From: Pontibacter cellulosilyticus
GTDB lineage: Bacteria; Bacteroidota; Bacteroidia; Cytophagales; Hymenobacteraceae
DNA length: 64,000 bases
Assembly (NCBI RefSeq): GCF_014306105.1
Contig: NZ_JACRVF010000003.1
Span: 522,711 to 586,710 of the forward strand
Direction of reading: 5' to 3'
The position numbers and the translations under genes were made by a program. Positions 46,422 through 55,614 of the stretch are shown here, in pieces (position 1 is the first letter of the stretch; each line of letters begins with the position of its first letter). The notes beneath the pieces were generated by a model. The model had not been told where the DNA came from. It searched no databases and saw only the letters and a program-made list of their open reading frames with translations.

Positions 46422-47300
46422 TTAAAGAATATTGTTTATCTGCTCCTTTATCTTCTCCAGTTCCTCTTTCATCTCTACCACATAATGTTGTATGGTGGCA
46501 TCGTTGGCTTTAGAGCCGATGGTGTTAATCTCACGGCCAATTTCTTGCGATATAAAGCCAAGCTTTTTACCAGTGGGCTCTGGCAAGTAAACCGTTTCCG
46601 TGAAGTAGTGCAGGTGGTTGATCAGCCTTACCTTTTCTTCGGCAATATCCAGCTTCTCCATAAAGTATACCATCTCTTGCTCAAAGCGGTTCTTGTCGAA
46701 GCTTTCCGAGTTAGAGATTTCAGTCAGGTGGCCTCTTACTCGGTTACGGATGTTTTCCATGCGCACTGGATCGTGCTTATCGATCTCAGCCAGCAGAATA
46801 CGGATACGGTCTATGTAAGCCATAATTTCTGCGGTAAGTGCTTTGCCTTCGTCGGCACGGAAAGTATTTATACTTTTCAGCGCCTCCTCCAGCAGGGGCT
46901 GCACTATGCTCCAATCCGCATCGCCTGCTTCCTCGTCCTGCTCCTGCTGCAATACCTCTGGCATGTGCAGGGCCAAACGGAACAAATCCTGTTTAGAGGC
47001 GCCCACTGCATCGGCAGCCTGGCTTAACTCATTATAGTATACTTGCAGCAGCTCGCGGTTAATGTTGTTCTTGGCTTTCTGCGATTTGTTTTTTGAGTAA
47101 TCAACAGTGACAGATACTTTGCCTCTTACCAATGCCTTCGTAACCATATTCCGAATCTCATACTCTTTGTCGTTCAGATAGCGTGGTGTGCGAACGTTCA
47201 GGTCCATCCCCTTAGAGTTTAGAGATCGAATCTCAACACAAATAGAATACTGATCAGAATCAAGGCGGGCACTGCCGAAGCCTGTCATGGATTGCAACAT
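46422..47300 (-). CDS. yicC: YicC/YloC-family endoribonuclease
   Basis: A 292-residue protein. The N-terminal signature MLQSMTGFGSA and EIRSLNSKGMDLNVRTPRYL is diagnostic. The C-terminal region GKKLGFISQEIGREINTIGSKAND and MKEELEKIKEQINNIL matches DUF1732. Known members are ring-shaped endoribonucleases involved in RNA turnover. Length is typical. It is a single gene with its own terminator. Confidence 0.95.
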   Translation of the reverse strand: MLQSMTGFGSARLDSDQYSICVEIRSLNSKGMDLNVRTPRYLNDKEYEIRNMVTKALVRGKVSVTVDYSKNKSQKAKNNINRELLQVYYNELSQAADAVGASKQDLFRLALHMPEVLQQEQDEEAGDADWSIVQPLLEEALKSINTFRADEGKALTAEIMAYIDRIRILLAEIDKHDPVRMENIRNRVRGHLTEISNSESFDKNRFEQEMVYFMEKLDIAEEKVRLINHLHYFTETVYLPEPTGKKLGFISQEIGREINTIGSKANDATIQHYVVEMKEELEKIKEQINNIL

Positions 47301-47701
47301 AATCTTTACTAAATATGGTACGCTGGCAAATTAGGCATAATTATTCACTTTTGCGTGGCACAGCACCTGAAAGCTTCTTCACATCATTTTAAGTATGCGG
47401 CCAACACAGCTAATTTTCCCTTGTACATTAAATTTGGTGTCGTTGTTTCTTTAAGCCTGATGGGACCAAGATGTAGATACTGTACGGTAACTCAAAAATT
47501 CATACTTTTGCATCCATAATGATGAATGCACTCTTCTTCAAGTCTCTTACTCCGCCGTGAGTTCTTAGCATCCAATCCTGCTTAAAATTTGTTTGCCTGC
47601 TTGCGCTTGCAACTGTAAGCGTATGGCGTTAACCTGAAGTATAGCCTAATGCTATTTTTCGCATTCATTCTTCACTATTAGTACATTTCTTTTACTTACA
47701 T
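47301..47701. other. Divergent spacer between yicC and the SulP gene
   Basis: About 400 bp. A TAnnTTTG match (TACTTTTG, 47503-47510) on the plus strand could start a leader of about 185 bases before the SulP gene. A small hairpin (CGCTT...AAGCG near 47606-47622) lies in that leader. No gene is visible. Confidence 0.45.
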
Positions 47702-49243
47702 ATGAAGCCTTTTTTACGCTTATTCGACTTCAGTAAAAAAGTCGATTATAAAATTGAGGTACTGGCAGGCCTTACCGTTGCCATGACCATGATTCCAGAG
47801 TCTCTCTCTTTTGCAATTATTGCCGGCTTTCCTCCTCTGGTAGGGTTATATGCCGCCTTTATTATGGGTTTGGTAACAGCCGTGTTTGGCGGCAGGCCGG
47901 GCATGATATCCGGTGGAGCAGGCGCAACGGCTGTGGTTCTTATTGCGCTAATGCAGTCGCATGGGCTGGAGTATGTTTTTGCCGCTGTGGCACTTGCCGG
48001 CGTGCTTCAGATCCTGGTAGGTGTTTTTAAGCTGGGTAAGTTTATTCGCTTGGTGCCGCAGCCGGTTATGTATGGCTTCGTAAACGGTTTGGCGGTTATC
48101 ATTTTCATGTCGCAGATAGAGCAGTTTAAGACCGTTGTTAATGGCGAAACCACTTGGTTATCAGGAACGCCATTGTACATCATGGCTGGTTTGGTAGCCT
48201 TAACCATCGCCATTATCGTGCTGCTACCGCGCATCACAAAAGCTGTTCCTCCATCGTTGGTCGCTATTATCGTGGTGTTCGGCGTTGTGCTGGGCTTCGG
48301 CATCGATACGAAGCTGGTAAAAGACATTGCCGCTGTTAGCGGTAGCCTACCGCCGTTCCATATTCCGGAGGTACCTTTAACGCTGGAGATGCTGCAGGTG
48401 ATCTTCCCATACGCCCTGATTATGGCCGGCGTAGGCTTAACCGAGAGCCTCCTGACCCTGAACCTGGTAGACGAAATTACGAGCACACGCGGCAGCGGCA
48501 ACAGAGAAAGTATAGCACAGGGTAGCGCCAACTTATTAAATGGCTTCTTCTTTGGAATGGGTGGCTGCGCCATGATCGCGCAGACACTGGTAAACCTGTC
48601 GGCTGGCGCGCGTGCACGATTAGCAGGCATAGTAGCCGCTATAACCATTCTGATAATCATACTTGTTGGGGCACCGATAATTGAAAGAGTACCCATGGCC
48701 GCTCTGGTAGGCGTTATGGTTATGGTTGCTATAGGCACGTTCGAGTGGATAAGTTTCAGGATCATCAATAAAATGCCCAGGCATGATGTGTTTGTAGGTA
48801 TACTTGTGGCCGCTATTACCATTTGGTTGCATAACCTAGCCCTGGCCGTACTTATAGGTGTAATTATAGCGGCCCTAGTATTTGCCTGGGAAAGCGCCAA
48901 GCGTATAAGAGCCAGAAAGTACGTGGATGCACACGGTGTAAAACACTATGAAATGTATGGCCCGCTTTTCTTTGGCTCTGTAGCTGCTTTTACTGAGAAA
49001 TTTGACGTACTGAATGACCCTGAAGAAGTGGTGATAGACTTTAAAGAAAGTAGGGTGGCCGACATGTCTGGGATTGATGCGCTTAACAAGCTTACGGAAC
49101 GCTATCATAAGGCCGGCAAAACATTACACCTGAAGCACCTGAGCCCCGACTGCCTGCTACTGTTAAAGAATGCAGATAAGGTGATTGATGTAAACATTCT
49201 GGAAGACCCACACTATGCCGTAGTTACAGATAAACTGGCTTAG
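47702..49243 (+). CDS. SulP-family anion transporter with STAS domain
   Basis: A 513-residue inner-membrane protein. The SulP signature is near the start (AGLTVAMTMIPESLSFAIIA and PPLVGLYAAF), followed by about 10-12 transmembrane segments (GRPGMISGGAGATAVVLIAL and others). A cytoplasmic STAS domain begins near residue 410 and includes EEVVIDFKESRVADMSGIDA. Family members carry sulfate, bicarbonate or other anions; the substrate is not evident here. It has its own terminator. Confidence 0.93.
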   Translation: MKPFLRLFDFSKKVDYKIEVLAGLTVAMTMIPESLSFAIIAGFPPLVGLYAAFIMGLVTAVFGGRPGMISGGAGATAVVLIALMQSHGLEYVFAAVALAGVLQILVGVFKLGKFIRLVPQPVMYGFVNGLAVIIFMSQIEQFKTVVNGETTWLSGTPLYIMAGLVALTIAIIVLLPRITKAVPPSLVAIIVVFGVVLGFGIDTKLVKDIAAVSGSLPPFHIPEVPLTLEMLQVIFPYALIMAGVGLTESLLTLNLVDEITSTRGSGNRESIAQGSANLLNGFFFGMGGCAMIAQTLVNLSAGARARLAGIVAAITILIIILVGAPIIERVPMAALVGVMVMVAIGTFEWISFRIINKMPRHDVFVGILVAAITIWLHNLALAVLIGVIIAALVFAWESAKRIRARKYVDAHGVKHYEMYGPLFFGSVAAFTEKFDVLNDPEEVVIDFKESRVADMSGIDALNKLTERYHKAGKTLHLKHLSPDCLLLLKNADKVIDVNILEDPHYAVVTDKLA

Positions 49244-49271
49244 TACAAGTATAAAATACATTTGCTTACGG

Positions 49272-49298
49272 CGGCTATACTTGAGCAAAGTATAGCCG
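49272..49298 (+). terminator. Terminator of the SulP gene, stem made of TATACTT/AAGTATA
   Basis: CGGCTATACTT (49272-49282) pairs perfectly with AAGTATAGCCG (49288-49298), followed by TTG and seven Ts. The T tract runs into the stop codon region of the convergent TSUP gene (49307). Confidence 0.9.
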
Positions 49299-49306
49299 TT
49301 GTTTTT

Positions 49307-50080
49307 TTATATCAGCCCCGTTGCAAGGCCAAGTGCTACAAGTATAAGCATAACGGCCACTATCATTTGCAGCGCCTGTATTGTTACTTTCTTAAGGAGC
49401 TTGTTGCCCAGTAGCGCCCCCGCAAACGCCGAGACCGTAGCAGCAGCCAACAGCGTATAGTTTATACTTTGCTCCGGTGCAAAGATCAGTTTACCATATA
49501 CACTAATGCGGCTGGCATCAATAAGGCAAGCTATAACCACTCCCGTTGCTATAAAAGCCTCTTTGCTTAAACCTAGTTTAATTAAAAAAGCACTGCGCAA
49601 CGCACCTTGGTTACCTGAAAGCCCGCCAAAGAAACCGCTAAGAACGCCTCCCACAGGCAAATACTTTGGATCGAAAGAAAGCGTCGCCAACCGGGGAAGC
49701 AGATCAAATAATGCAAATCCGATCATCAGCAAAGCCACAATAAGTTTGACCGGCGTGATGTAGAACTCCTTTGCGCCTAAAGTATAACTTGCCAGAGGCT
49801 CCCATTCTGATATGATAGCAAGCAAAGCAGCACCGGCAAAGGCAGCTACAATAGAGGGTAAACCAAACTTGAGCACCACCGGCAGCTTTGCATGTCTCCC
49901 TACCAAAGTCAGCTTGAACAGGTTGTTCAGGAAGTGGACAACTGCCGTTAAGGCAATGGCAATATCAATCGGAAAGAACAGGGCAAAAACAGGCACCAGC
50001 AATGTACCCAAACCAAAACCAGAGAAAAAAGTTAAGCCGGATGCGATAAAAGCAGTAGCACAGATAAGCAGGTAATCCAT
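49307..50080 (-). CDS. TSUP (TauE/SafE) family permease
   Basis: A 257-residue integral membrane protein with about eight hydrophobic helices. The start LICATAFIASGLTFFSGFGLGTLLVPVF and the second half YLPVGGVLSGFFGGLSGNQGALRSAFLIK show the internal repeat typical of the TauE/SafE family. Members export or import sulfur-containing or organic anions. It is convergent with the SulP transporter, another possible sulfur-anion carrier, but no functional link is shown. It lies 13 bp downstream of the serine hydrolase gene on the same strand. Confidence 0.9.
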   Translation of the reverse strand: MDYLLICATAFIASGLTFFSGFGLGTLLVPVFALFFPIDIAIALTAVVHFLNNLFKLTLVGRHAKLPVVLKFGLPSIVAAFAGAALLAIISEWEPLASYTLGAKEFYITPVKLIVALLMIGFALFDLLPRLATLSFDPKYLPVGGVLSGFFGGLSGNQGALRSAFLIKLGLSKEAFIATGVVIACLIDASRISVYGKLIFAPEQSINYTLLAAATVSAFAGALLGNKLLKKVTIQALQMIVAVMLILVALGLATGLI

Positions 50081-50093
50081 CCAACAAAGTATG

Positions 50094-51245
50094 TTATGGT
50101 ATCAGTTTATTGGCTGCATCGATCATGGTCAGTACTTCGCCGGGGTGTTTGCCCACACGCTCAGCGCGCTCTTTACCCAATCGCACCATCACAATGTTCT
50201 TCTCCGGGATCACGATAATGTACTGCCCCAGTATGCCGCGCGCGTAAAAAACGTCCTGTCCTTTATAGTTTGGCAGCAGCCACCATTGGTAGCCATAGAA
50301 ATCAACCTTTTCCTGGTCTCTTTCATCTACCAGGCCATTAGGTGTAAGGGATGCCTTAACGTATGCAGGAGGCACAATGATATCGCCGTTCCAAACACCG
50401 TTCTGCAAGTATAGCTTACCTAAGCGGGCAAAATCGCGGGCATTGGAGTAGAAACAGCAGTAGGCTTTTTCTATCCCATCAGGCCTGTCCAGGCTCCATT
50501 CTGCGTCTTCTGCGGCACCCAATGGCTTCCAGAGTTTTTCCTCTGTCAGTTCGCTCAGGCTTTTGCCGGTGGCAGCTTTCAGCACTAGTCCCAGCACCTG
50601 CGTGTCGCCGCTTTTGTAGCTAAACTGTCTGCCTGGCTCCTCTACCGCCTCCAGTCTATCGATTACCTTCTTCAGGTCGGAGCCATAGTAAGCCTCTGTT
50701 GTAACCGACAAAGGGCTGCTGTAAGACTCGTCCCAGTTTAGCCCAGAGCTCATCCACAGTAGATGCTTTATTTTGATTTTGGATTTATCGCCTTCTCTAA
50801 ACTCAGGCAGAAAATCGGCTACAGGCTGCTCTACACTTCTGATTTTTCCTTCTTTTATGGCCACGCCAACCAGCATGCTCACGATACTTTTAGCCATCGA
50901 AAAGGAATTGCTCAGCGACTTCGCAGAGTAGCCATCCCAGTACTGTTCGTAAAGTATGGAGTCGTTGTGGATCAGAAGAAAGGCGACAGACTGGATATCC
51001 AGGTGCTGTTGCTCCAGGTCTTCGGGCAGGCTTAGTTTGTTGTAGTTTTTTGCCAGCGGCCATGGCTGCTCCTTTCGGGGGGCGTCTATTTCGCGCTGGT
51101 CAAATATGTTGCGGTCATCTATGTCAGCAAAGTTGTACACTACTGCTTTGTATAGGTAGTTTTTATCAGCCATGTGTATCCAGGCTGCCCCTAACATAAG
51201 CAGCAGTATAGCGCCAGCACCATAGCGCTTTGTCTTTCTATTCAT
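50094..51245 (-). CDS. Serine hydrolase, beta-lactamase/class C-like fold
   Basis: A 383-residue protein with an N-terminal hydrophobic anchor (YGAGAILLLMLGAAWIHM). The SxxK motif is in NSFSMAKSIVSMLVG, the YxN motif in FYSNARDFARLG, and the third motif lies near ARGILGQYIIVIPEKN. Further family features are WMSSGLNWDE and SYKSGDTQVLGLVLKAATGKS. These proteins are periplasmic or surface esterases, peptidases or penicillin-binding relatives; a true beta-lactamase role is not implied. It is 9 bp downstream of the large outer-membrane protein gene and probably part of the same operon. Confidence 0.88.
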   Translation of the reverse strand: MNRKTKRYGAGAILLLMLGAAWIHMADKNYLYKAVVYNFADIDDRNIFDQREIDAPRKEQPWPLAKNYNKLSLPEDLEQQHLDIQSVAFLLIHNDSILYEQYWDGYSAKSLSNSFSMAKSIVSMLVGVAIKEGKIRSVEQPVADFLPEFREGDKSKIKIKHLLWMSSGLNWDESYSSPLSVTTEAYYGSDLKKVIDRLEAVEEPGRQFSYKSGDTQVLGLVLKAATGKSLSELTEEKLWKPLGAAEDAEWSLDRPDGIEKAYCCFYSNARDFARLGKLYLQNGVWNGDIIVPPAYVKASLTPNGLVDERDQEKVDFYGYQWWLLPNYKGQDVFYARGILGQYIIVIPEKNIVMVRLGKERAERVGKHPGEVLTMIDAANKLIP

Positions 51246-51254
51246 GCAGAATTT

Positions 51255-54200
51255 TTAGAAGTCGTACCCTAAGGTGATATAGAACTTAGGTCCTTTACGC
51301 TCGTAATCCTCTTCGCCCCAAGCTACATCCAGCTTGCCATACACACCCAGCAAGGTAGTGCGGGCACCAACACCATAGCCCAGCAAGAACGGGTTACGAT
51401 AGTTGATCACCGTAATTTCGAACGGATCTACTTCTGTAGGGCTTCTTCTGCCACCGACTACACGGGTGTTGATGGAGTTATTACCTGTAAAAGGGTTAGA
51501 TCCGTTGTAGGCAGAACCAGCATCGGCAAAAGCTGTAAACTGCAGGTTACGGAAAAAGCCAGAAGGTATAGGACCACTGTACAGGTACTGCACAATCGGA
51601 ATGCGCAGCTCTGCATTTGCCATAAGGTACTTGGTACCATTACGCGTGTTAAAGCTAAAACCTCTTAGCGGCGTGGCATACTCTAGGTAAAACAAATCGG
51701 CCGGCGACTGTATCAGGATATCATTCTGCTCGGATTCTTCGTCATCATCAGCCAATAACCAGTTGTCCATGCCGCCAATTAGGAAGCGTTTGGGAGAGTT
51801 GCCGAAGAATGAACCATAGCCAATACGAGTAGCCAGCACAATCTGCCGGTGCAGTTTCTGATAGTGGCGTAAATCCACATAAAACTTACTAAAGCTAACA
51901 GCAGATTCGTCAAAACCTTGCAGGGAAAGTATACCGGCTTTCATACGGGTACCTTCGCGCATGTTTACACCTGTAGTTACAGAGTTGTCATACACCAGCT
52001 CTATGTTGGCACCACCAAAGTTGGTAATGCTGTCTGGCGTTGAGAAGCTGTTTACAAAAGTGAACCTGGTGTTTACAAACTTAGGCTGCGCTCTGATGCT
52101 AGTGCTATGGCTAAGCGGGTAAACCAGCGTTGGCGAAAATTCATTTTTAGAGAAACGAAGCTTTGCACCTGTCTCTGGCACCTCGGTAAGTATGATATCG
52201 CGACGGAACTGCATACCTAGGTCTACCCTGTTTTTCAGGTTCATATACTCTGCCCATACACGGCTTGTCTCTAGGTCTGTTCTTATAAACGCGCTGCCTC
52301 TAATATGGTGGTTTTCGAAGAGGTCGCTCATGTTAACCCCGGCAACTATACCAAATCCCAGCTGTGGGTCGGCATAAACTGATGTAACAATCTCGTGCAC
52401 GCTAAAACGCACATCATAATCCAGTGGCCCTGCAATTTGTAGGTTAGAGGCCGGGCGCCTAGCCACTATTGGAGAGGCTTTTGTGCTGTCTGTTTTAGCT
52501 ACCTGTTTTTGTTCGGTGCTGAACTGGTAGTTATCAATATTAATTTCCCCCTCTGTTCTGGCAGTTTTTTTCTTCTTGCTTTCGCTTTCCAGTAACTTTC
52601 GGGTAGCGGCAGATTGCTGCGGTGCTCTTACTCTTGTCTCCAGTATGATCTGGCGCGATGTTTTGGGCAGCTCATCCAGCGTAGTAGCAGTAAAGTTTGG
52701 CAGCAGGTACACAAAGTCACGGGAACGGTCTTTTGCTACAAAGGCTAAAGTATTGTTGCTGCTCACATAGTCATAATCGTCAATCCCCTGCATGAAGTTT
52801 GTAAGCGGCGTACTGGTGCCTGTGCTCAGGTTGTAGCGGTACAAACTACGTATGCCGCTTGCTTCGCCCAGATAAATCAAATTACCGTCTTCTGTTGCAC
52901 GCGGTCTTAACTCGCTGGCTACAGTATTGGTAAGCTGTTTCAGGTTAGCACCTTGCGCATCAAGTAAAAAAATATCGTAGTTATTAACTACACTGGCAAA
53001 GGTGGCATCAAGTGTCGCCCCTGTAGTATCTACCCAGCGGTTAGAGCTAAATGCAATTCCTCCCTGTCCGCCACGCAAGAACGTTGGCTGGATATCATCA
53101 AAGATATCTTTCGTGAGCTGCTTCTGTAAACGGCCGTTGGCTGTAAGTATAAATATGTCTGTCTGTCCGTCTTTTAAGGCACTAACTACTATGCTTTGCC
53201 CGTCTTCAGAGTAGTTCATGTCGTAAACCTGCGCAAACTGCTCGAGGGTAACGGCAGGCGTGGTTAGGTTCTCGTAAAAAGGAAGCAAAGCGTAACGGTC
53301 GCGGGCATCTACCTGCCGCAGCGTCATTTTACCACGTCGCGCCTCAATAAAGCCAAGCTGGTTGTTTGAGCGCCATGCCAGCACCGGCAGCTTGTAATCT
53401 ACCATCTGATCCATGGTTTTGTAGCCTCCGCGCCAAACTACACGGTCTTTTTTGGTGCGAACGTTCTGCACAATTATATTAAAGTTGCCATTATCCATTT
53501 CGGCATAGGCAAGCAGCGTACCGGCAGGGTTCAGCACAGGCTCAGAATAGCGGTGGTTCTGTTTGTTCTTGTTAAACAGTCGCGCAGCCTCCGGCATCGT
53601 TATCAACCTGTTGTCCGCACTGCTGTTTATCTGCAGGTAATAATTTCTCCAATCCTGCAGAAAGCGTTTGTAAGGGATATTTAAGCTGCTGGTAATCCCA
53701 ATCTCTATGTCGCGGGTAATGCGGGTAAGGTTAAGTATGTTTTGGATCGAAGTGTAGCCGTAGCGCTCAGCAATATAGTTCCAGATAGACTGGCCGGTAA
53801 GTTGAGGATCGCGGGTAAAGAACACCTGCGGATTTTGCTTCGACTCCAGCAGCATGTCGCGCATGTAATTGTCCATGCGTATGCTCCAGCCCTCGGCTGT
53901 ATAAGCCGACACGCCACTGATAAACCAATCGGGCAGGCGCAACAGGTAACTGCTTTGTAAAGCTTCTTTTAGACTGCCGCCATACATCATATCGTTTAGC
54001 AGCAGTTCGGTAAGTGTATAGCTAAGGTCGCGTTTAAATTCGGTCTGGGTGCCTTCGTATGCCAGCTCTATCTTGTTCTTCATGAACAAGGTTTCGCCGC
54101 CGATCTGGTATTGCTCATTGTCGAGGCCAATGTTGCTTTGGCGCAGGTCGGTGGTGGTGTTGTAAAGTATGAGCGTTACCTTGGAGTATGGGTAATACCC

Positions 54201-54440
54201 GATCAGGCTTGTGATGCGCTTCAGCTCTTTTTCAGCGTACTCTGCGGCATTCAATGCTGTCTCCTTGCCTCCGCTGTAGAAGTAGATGTTAAAGTTCTGG
54301 GTGCTGTAGAGCTGCCAGTCGAAGTTTTTATATTGAATGCGGCTCTTCCCGAAAACATCGCGGCCAGGCTGGGCCTGCAGGGTGTTAACTGATAAAGAGC
54401 ACAGCACAAAGAGCAACAATAACCTTGTATAAAAACGCAT
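51255..54440 (-). CDS. Large outer-membrane protein: MA-like peptidase domain, PD40/TolB-type propeller and surface-antigen barrel
   Basis: A 1061-residue protein with a signal peptide (LFVLCSLSVNTLQAQ). Three parts can be seen. Residues about 30-260 resemble the peptidase MA-like domain (FDWQLYSTQNFNIYFYSGGK) but TLTELLLND stands where HExxH is expected, so it is probably inactive. Residues about 280-620 contain repeats of TolB/PD40 propeller type (NPAGTLLAYAEMDNGNFNII, then YSEDGQSIVVSALKDGQTDI). The C-terminal third is an Omp85/surface-antigen-like barrel (RFLIGGMDNWL, then GSAYNGSNPFTG) ending GPKFYITLGYDF with the terminal Phe expected of outer-membrane proteins. Function is unknown. Confidence 0.82.
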   Translation of the reverse strand: MRFYTRLLLLFVLCSLSVNTLQAQPGRDVFGKSRIQYKNFDWQLYSTQNFNIYFYSGGKETALNAAEYAEKELKRITSLIGYYPYSKVTLILYNTTTDLRQSNIGLDNEQYQIGGETLFMKNKIELAYEGTQTEFKRDLSYTLTELLLNDMMYGGSLKEALQSSYLLRLPDWFISGVSAYTAEGWSIRMDNYMRDMLLESKQNPQVFFTRDPQLTGQSIWNYIAERYGYTSIQNILNLTRITRDIEIGITSSLNIPYKRFLQDWRNYYLQINSSADNRLITMPEAARLFNKNKQNHRYSEPVLNPAGTLLAYAEMDNGNFNIIVQNVRTKKDRVVWRGGYKTMDQMVDYKLPVLAWRSNNQLGFIEARRGKMTLRQVDARDRYALLPFYENLTTPAVTLEQFAQVYDMNYSEDGQSIVVSALKDGQTDIFILTANGRLQKQLTKDIFDDIQPTFLRGGQGGIAFSSNRWVDTTGATLDATFASVVNNYDIFLLDAQGANLKQLTNTVASELRPRATEDGNLIYLGEASGIRSLYRYNLSTGTSTPLTNFMQGIDDYDYVSSNNTLAFVAKDRSRDFVYLLPNFTATTLDELPKTSRQIILETRVRAPQQSAATRKLLESESKKKKTARTEGEINIDNYQFSTEQKQVAKTDSTKASPIVARRPASNLQIAGPLDYDVRFSVHEIVTSVYADPQLGFGIVAGVNMSDLFENHHIRGSAFIRTDLETSRVWAEYMNLKNRVDLGMQFRRDIILTEVPETGAKLRFSKNEFSPTLVYPLSHSTSIRAQPKFVNTRFTFVNSFSTPDSITNFGGANIELVYDNSVTTGVNMREGTRMKAGILSLQGFDESAVSFSKFYVDLRHYQKLHRQIVLATRIGYGSFFGNSPKRFLIGGMDNWLLADDDEESEQNDILIQSPADLFYLEYATPLRGFSFNTRNGTKYLMANAELRIPIVQYLYSGPIPSGFFRNLQFTAFADAGSAYNGSNPFTGNNSINTRVVGGRRSPTEVDPFEITVINYRNPFLLGYGVGARTTLLGVYGKLDVAWGEEDYERKGPKFYITLGYDF

Positions 54441-54444
54441 GCGC

Positions 54445-55533
54445 TTAGGTTTGATGGTTCTGGTGTTTTATGTAGTCGTAATATAACGAAAAATATCGCG
54501 AAATGTGTATCTCCGGGAGCAGGTTGGTTTTGCCTTCTAATGCTTCGGCAAAGTTTTCCGCCAGGTACGGCGACATCATCACACCTTTAGAGCCCAAACC
54601 GTTAAACACACTCAGTTGTTTAAAATCCGGATGGGCACCAGCTAGTGGTCGTCTGTCGCGCACAGCCGGCCTGATGCCTGCCCTGTGCCCTACAACCTCA
54701 AAATCTTCAGAAGTAATTTGCCTGAAACGCTCGGCCAGCTCTTCTTCACCTGATTTTGTAGGCACCTCGTCGGCCTCACGCCAGTTGTAAGTTGCACCTA
54801 TTTTAAAGCGGCCTCCTCCTATCGGAACAACGTAAACGGCTTTATTATAGATGCATTCCGGCTCAAAATTATGCGTTTGCACCTCCAGCACCTCTCCTTT
54901 GGTTGGCTGCAGCGGCAACCACTTAAAGTATGGATTTTTAACCGCCTGGTAACCCTCACAGAAGATAAGGTGCCTGGCCGCGATACCTTTATATTGCACG
55001 CCTGCATCTGTTAAACCCAGATGTTCGATGTTAAAGCGCTCCGGCAACAGGAGGTTTTGCTCCTGCAGTTCTTTCGTAAGCAAACGCAAAGTTTCTTCTA
55101 CCTTCAAGTACCCGCCCCTGCTGATCATGATGCCGCCAAAAGGATCGTCTATGCCCGGCTGGTTTATACTTTGCGTGTAAGTGGCGTCAATATATCCTTG
55201 CCAACCCTCGCCGGCACTTTTGGCCATCCAGGTATTTTGCTCTTCAATAGAGGAAAAGATTTTATAGATAGGCTTCCGGATGTAAAGCTGCTGCCCGTAG
55301 CGCTGCTCCAACTCGCTATACAGCGCATCCGCTGCCGGAATAAAAACATCTGCCAACCACGATTTTGCAAAGCGCTTTCCGGCAACAGGGTTTACCAGAC
55401 CTGCCGCAACCTTAGAGGCTGTGTCCACTTTAGGCTCATCAACAACTAAAACACGATGCCCCCTTTTGCGCAAAGTATAGGCTAAAATGGCGCCTGCCAG
55501 GCCATGCCCAACAACTACAAAATCGTAATTCAT
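54445..55533 (-). CDS. FAD-dependent amine/amino-acid oxidoreductase (DAO family)
   Basis: A 362-residue protein. The N-terminus FVVVGHGLAGAILAYTLRKR and VLVVDEPKV is the GxGxxG FAD-binding Rossmann fold. The C-terminal GLGSKGVMMSPYLAENFAEAL and the RPAVRDRRPLAGAHPDF stretch are typical of the DAO/MnmC-C group. It would oxidise a C-N bond of an amine, amino acid or modified nucleoside. It starts the minus-strand run ending with the TSUP permease, 4 bp upstream of the large outer-membrane protein gene. Confidence 0.86.
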   Translation of the reverse strand: MNYDFVVVGHGLAGAILAYTLRKRGHRVLVVDEPKVDTASKVAAGLVNPVAGKRFAKSWLADVFIPAADALYSELEQRYGQQLYIRKPIYKIFSSIEEQNTWMAKSAGEGWQGYIDATYTQSINQPGIDDPFGGIMISRGGYLKVEETLRLLTKELQEQNLLLPERFNIEHLGLTDAGVQYKGIAARHLIFCEGYQAVKNPYFKWLPLQPTKGEVLEVQTHNFEPECIYNKAVYVVPIGGGRFKIGATYNWREADEVPTKSGEEELAERFRQITSEDFEVVGHRAGIRPAVRDRRPLAGAHPDFKQLSVFNGLGSKGVMMSPYLAENFAEALEGKTNLLPEIHISRYFSLYYDYIKHQNHQT

Positions 55534-55614
55534 AGAGGCAAGTTACAAGATGTACAGGTGAAATTCGTAACTTAGAAGCCGATTTTCTGGGCCAGAAAGT
55601 AAAAAACGACACGA

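Noticed and set aside
48007..48900. A 297-codon minus-strand frame opposite the SulP transporter
   Set aside because: Composition is typical of the antisense of a hydrophobic gene (Thr/Pro/Ile-rich); the sense strand has complete SulP motifs.
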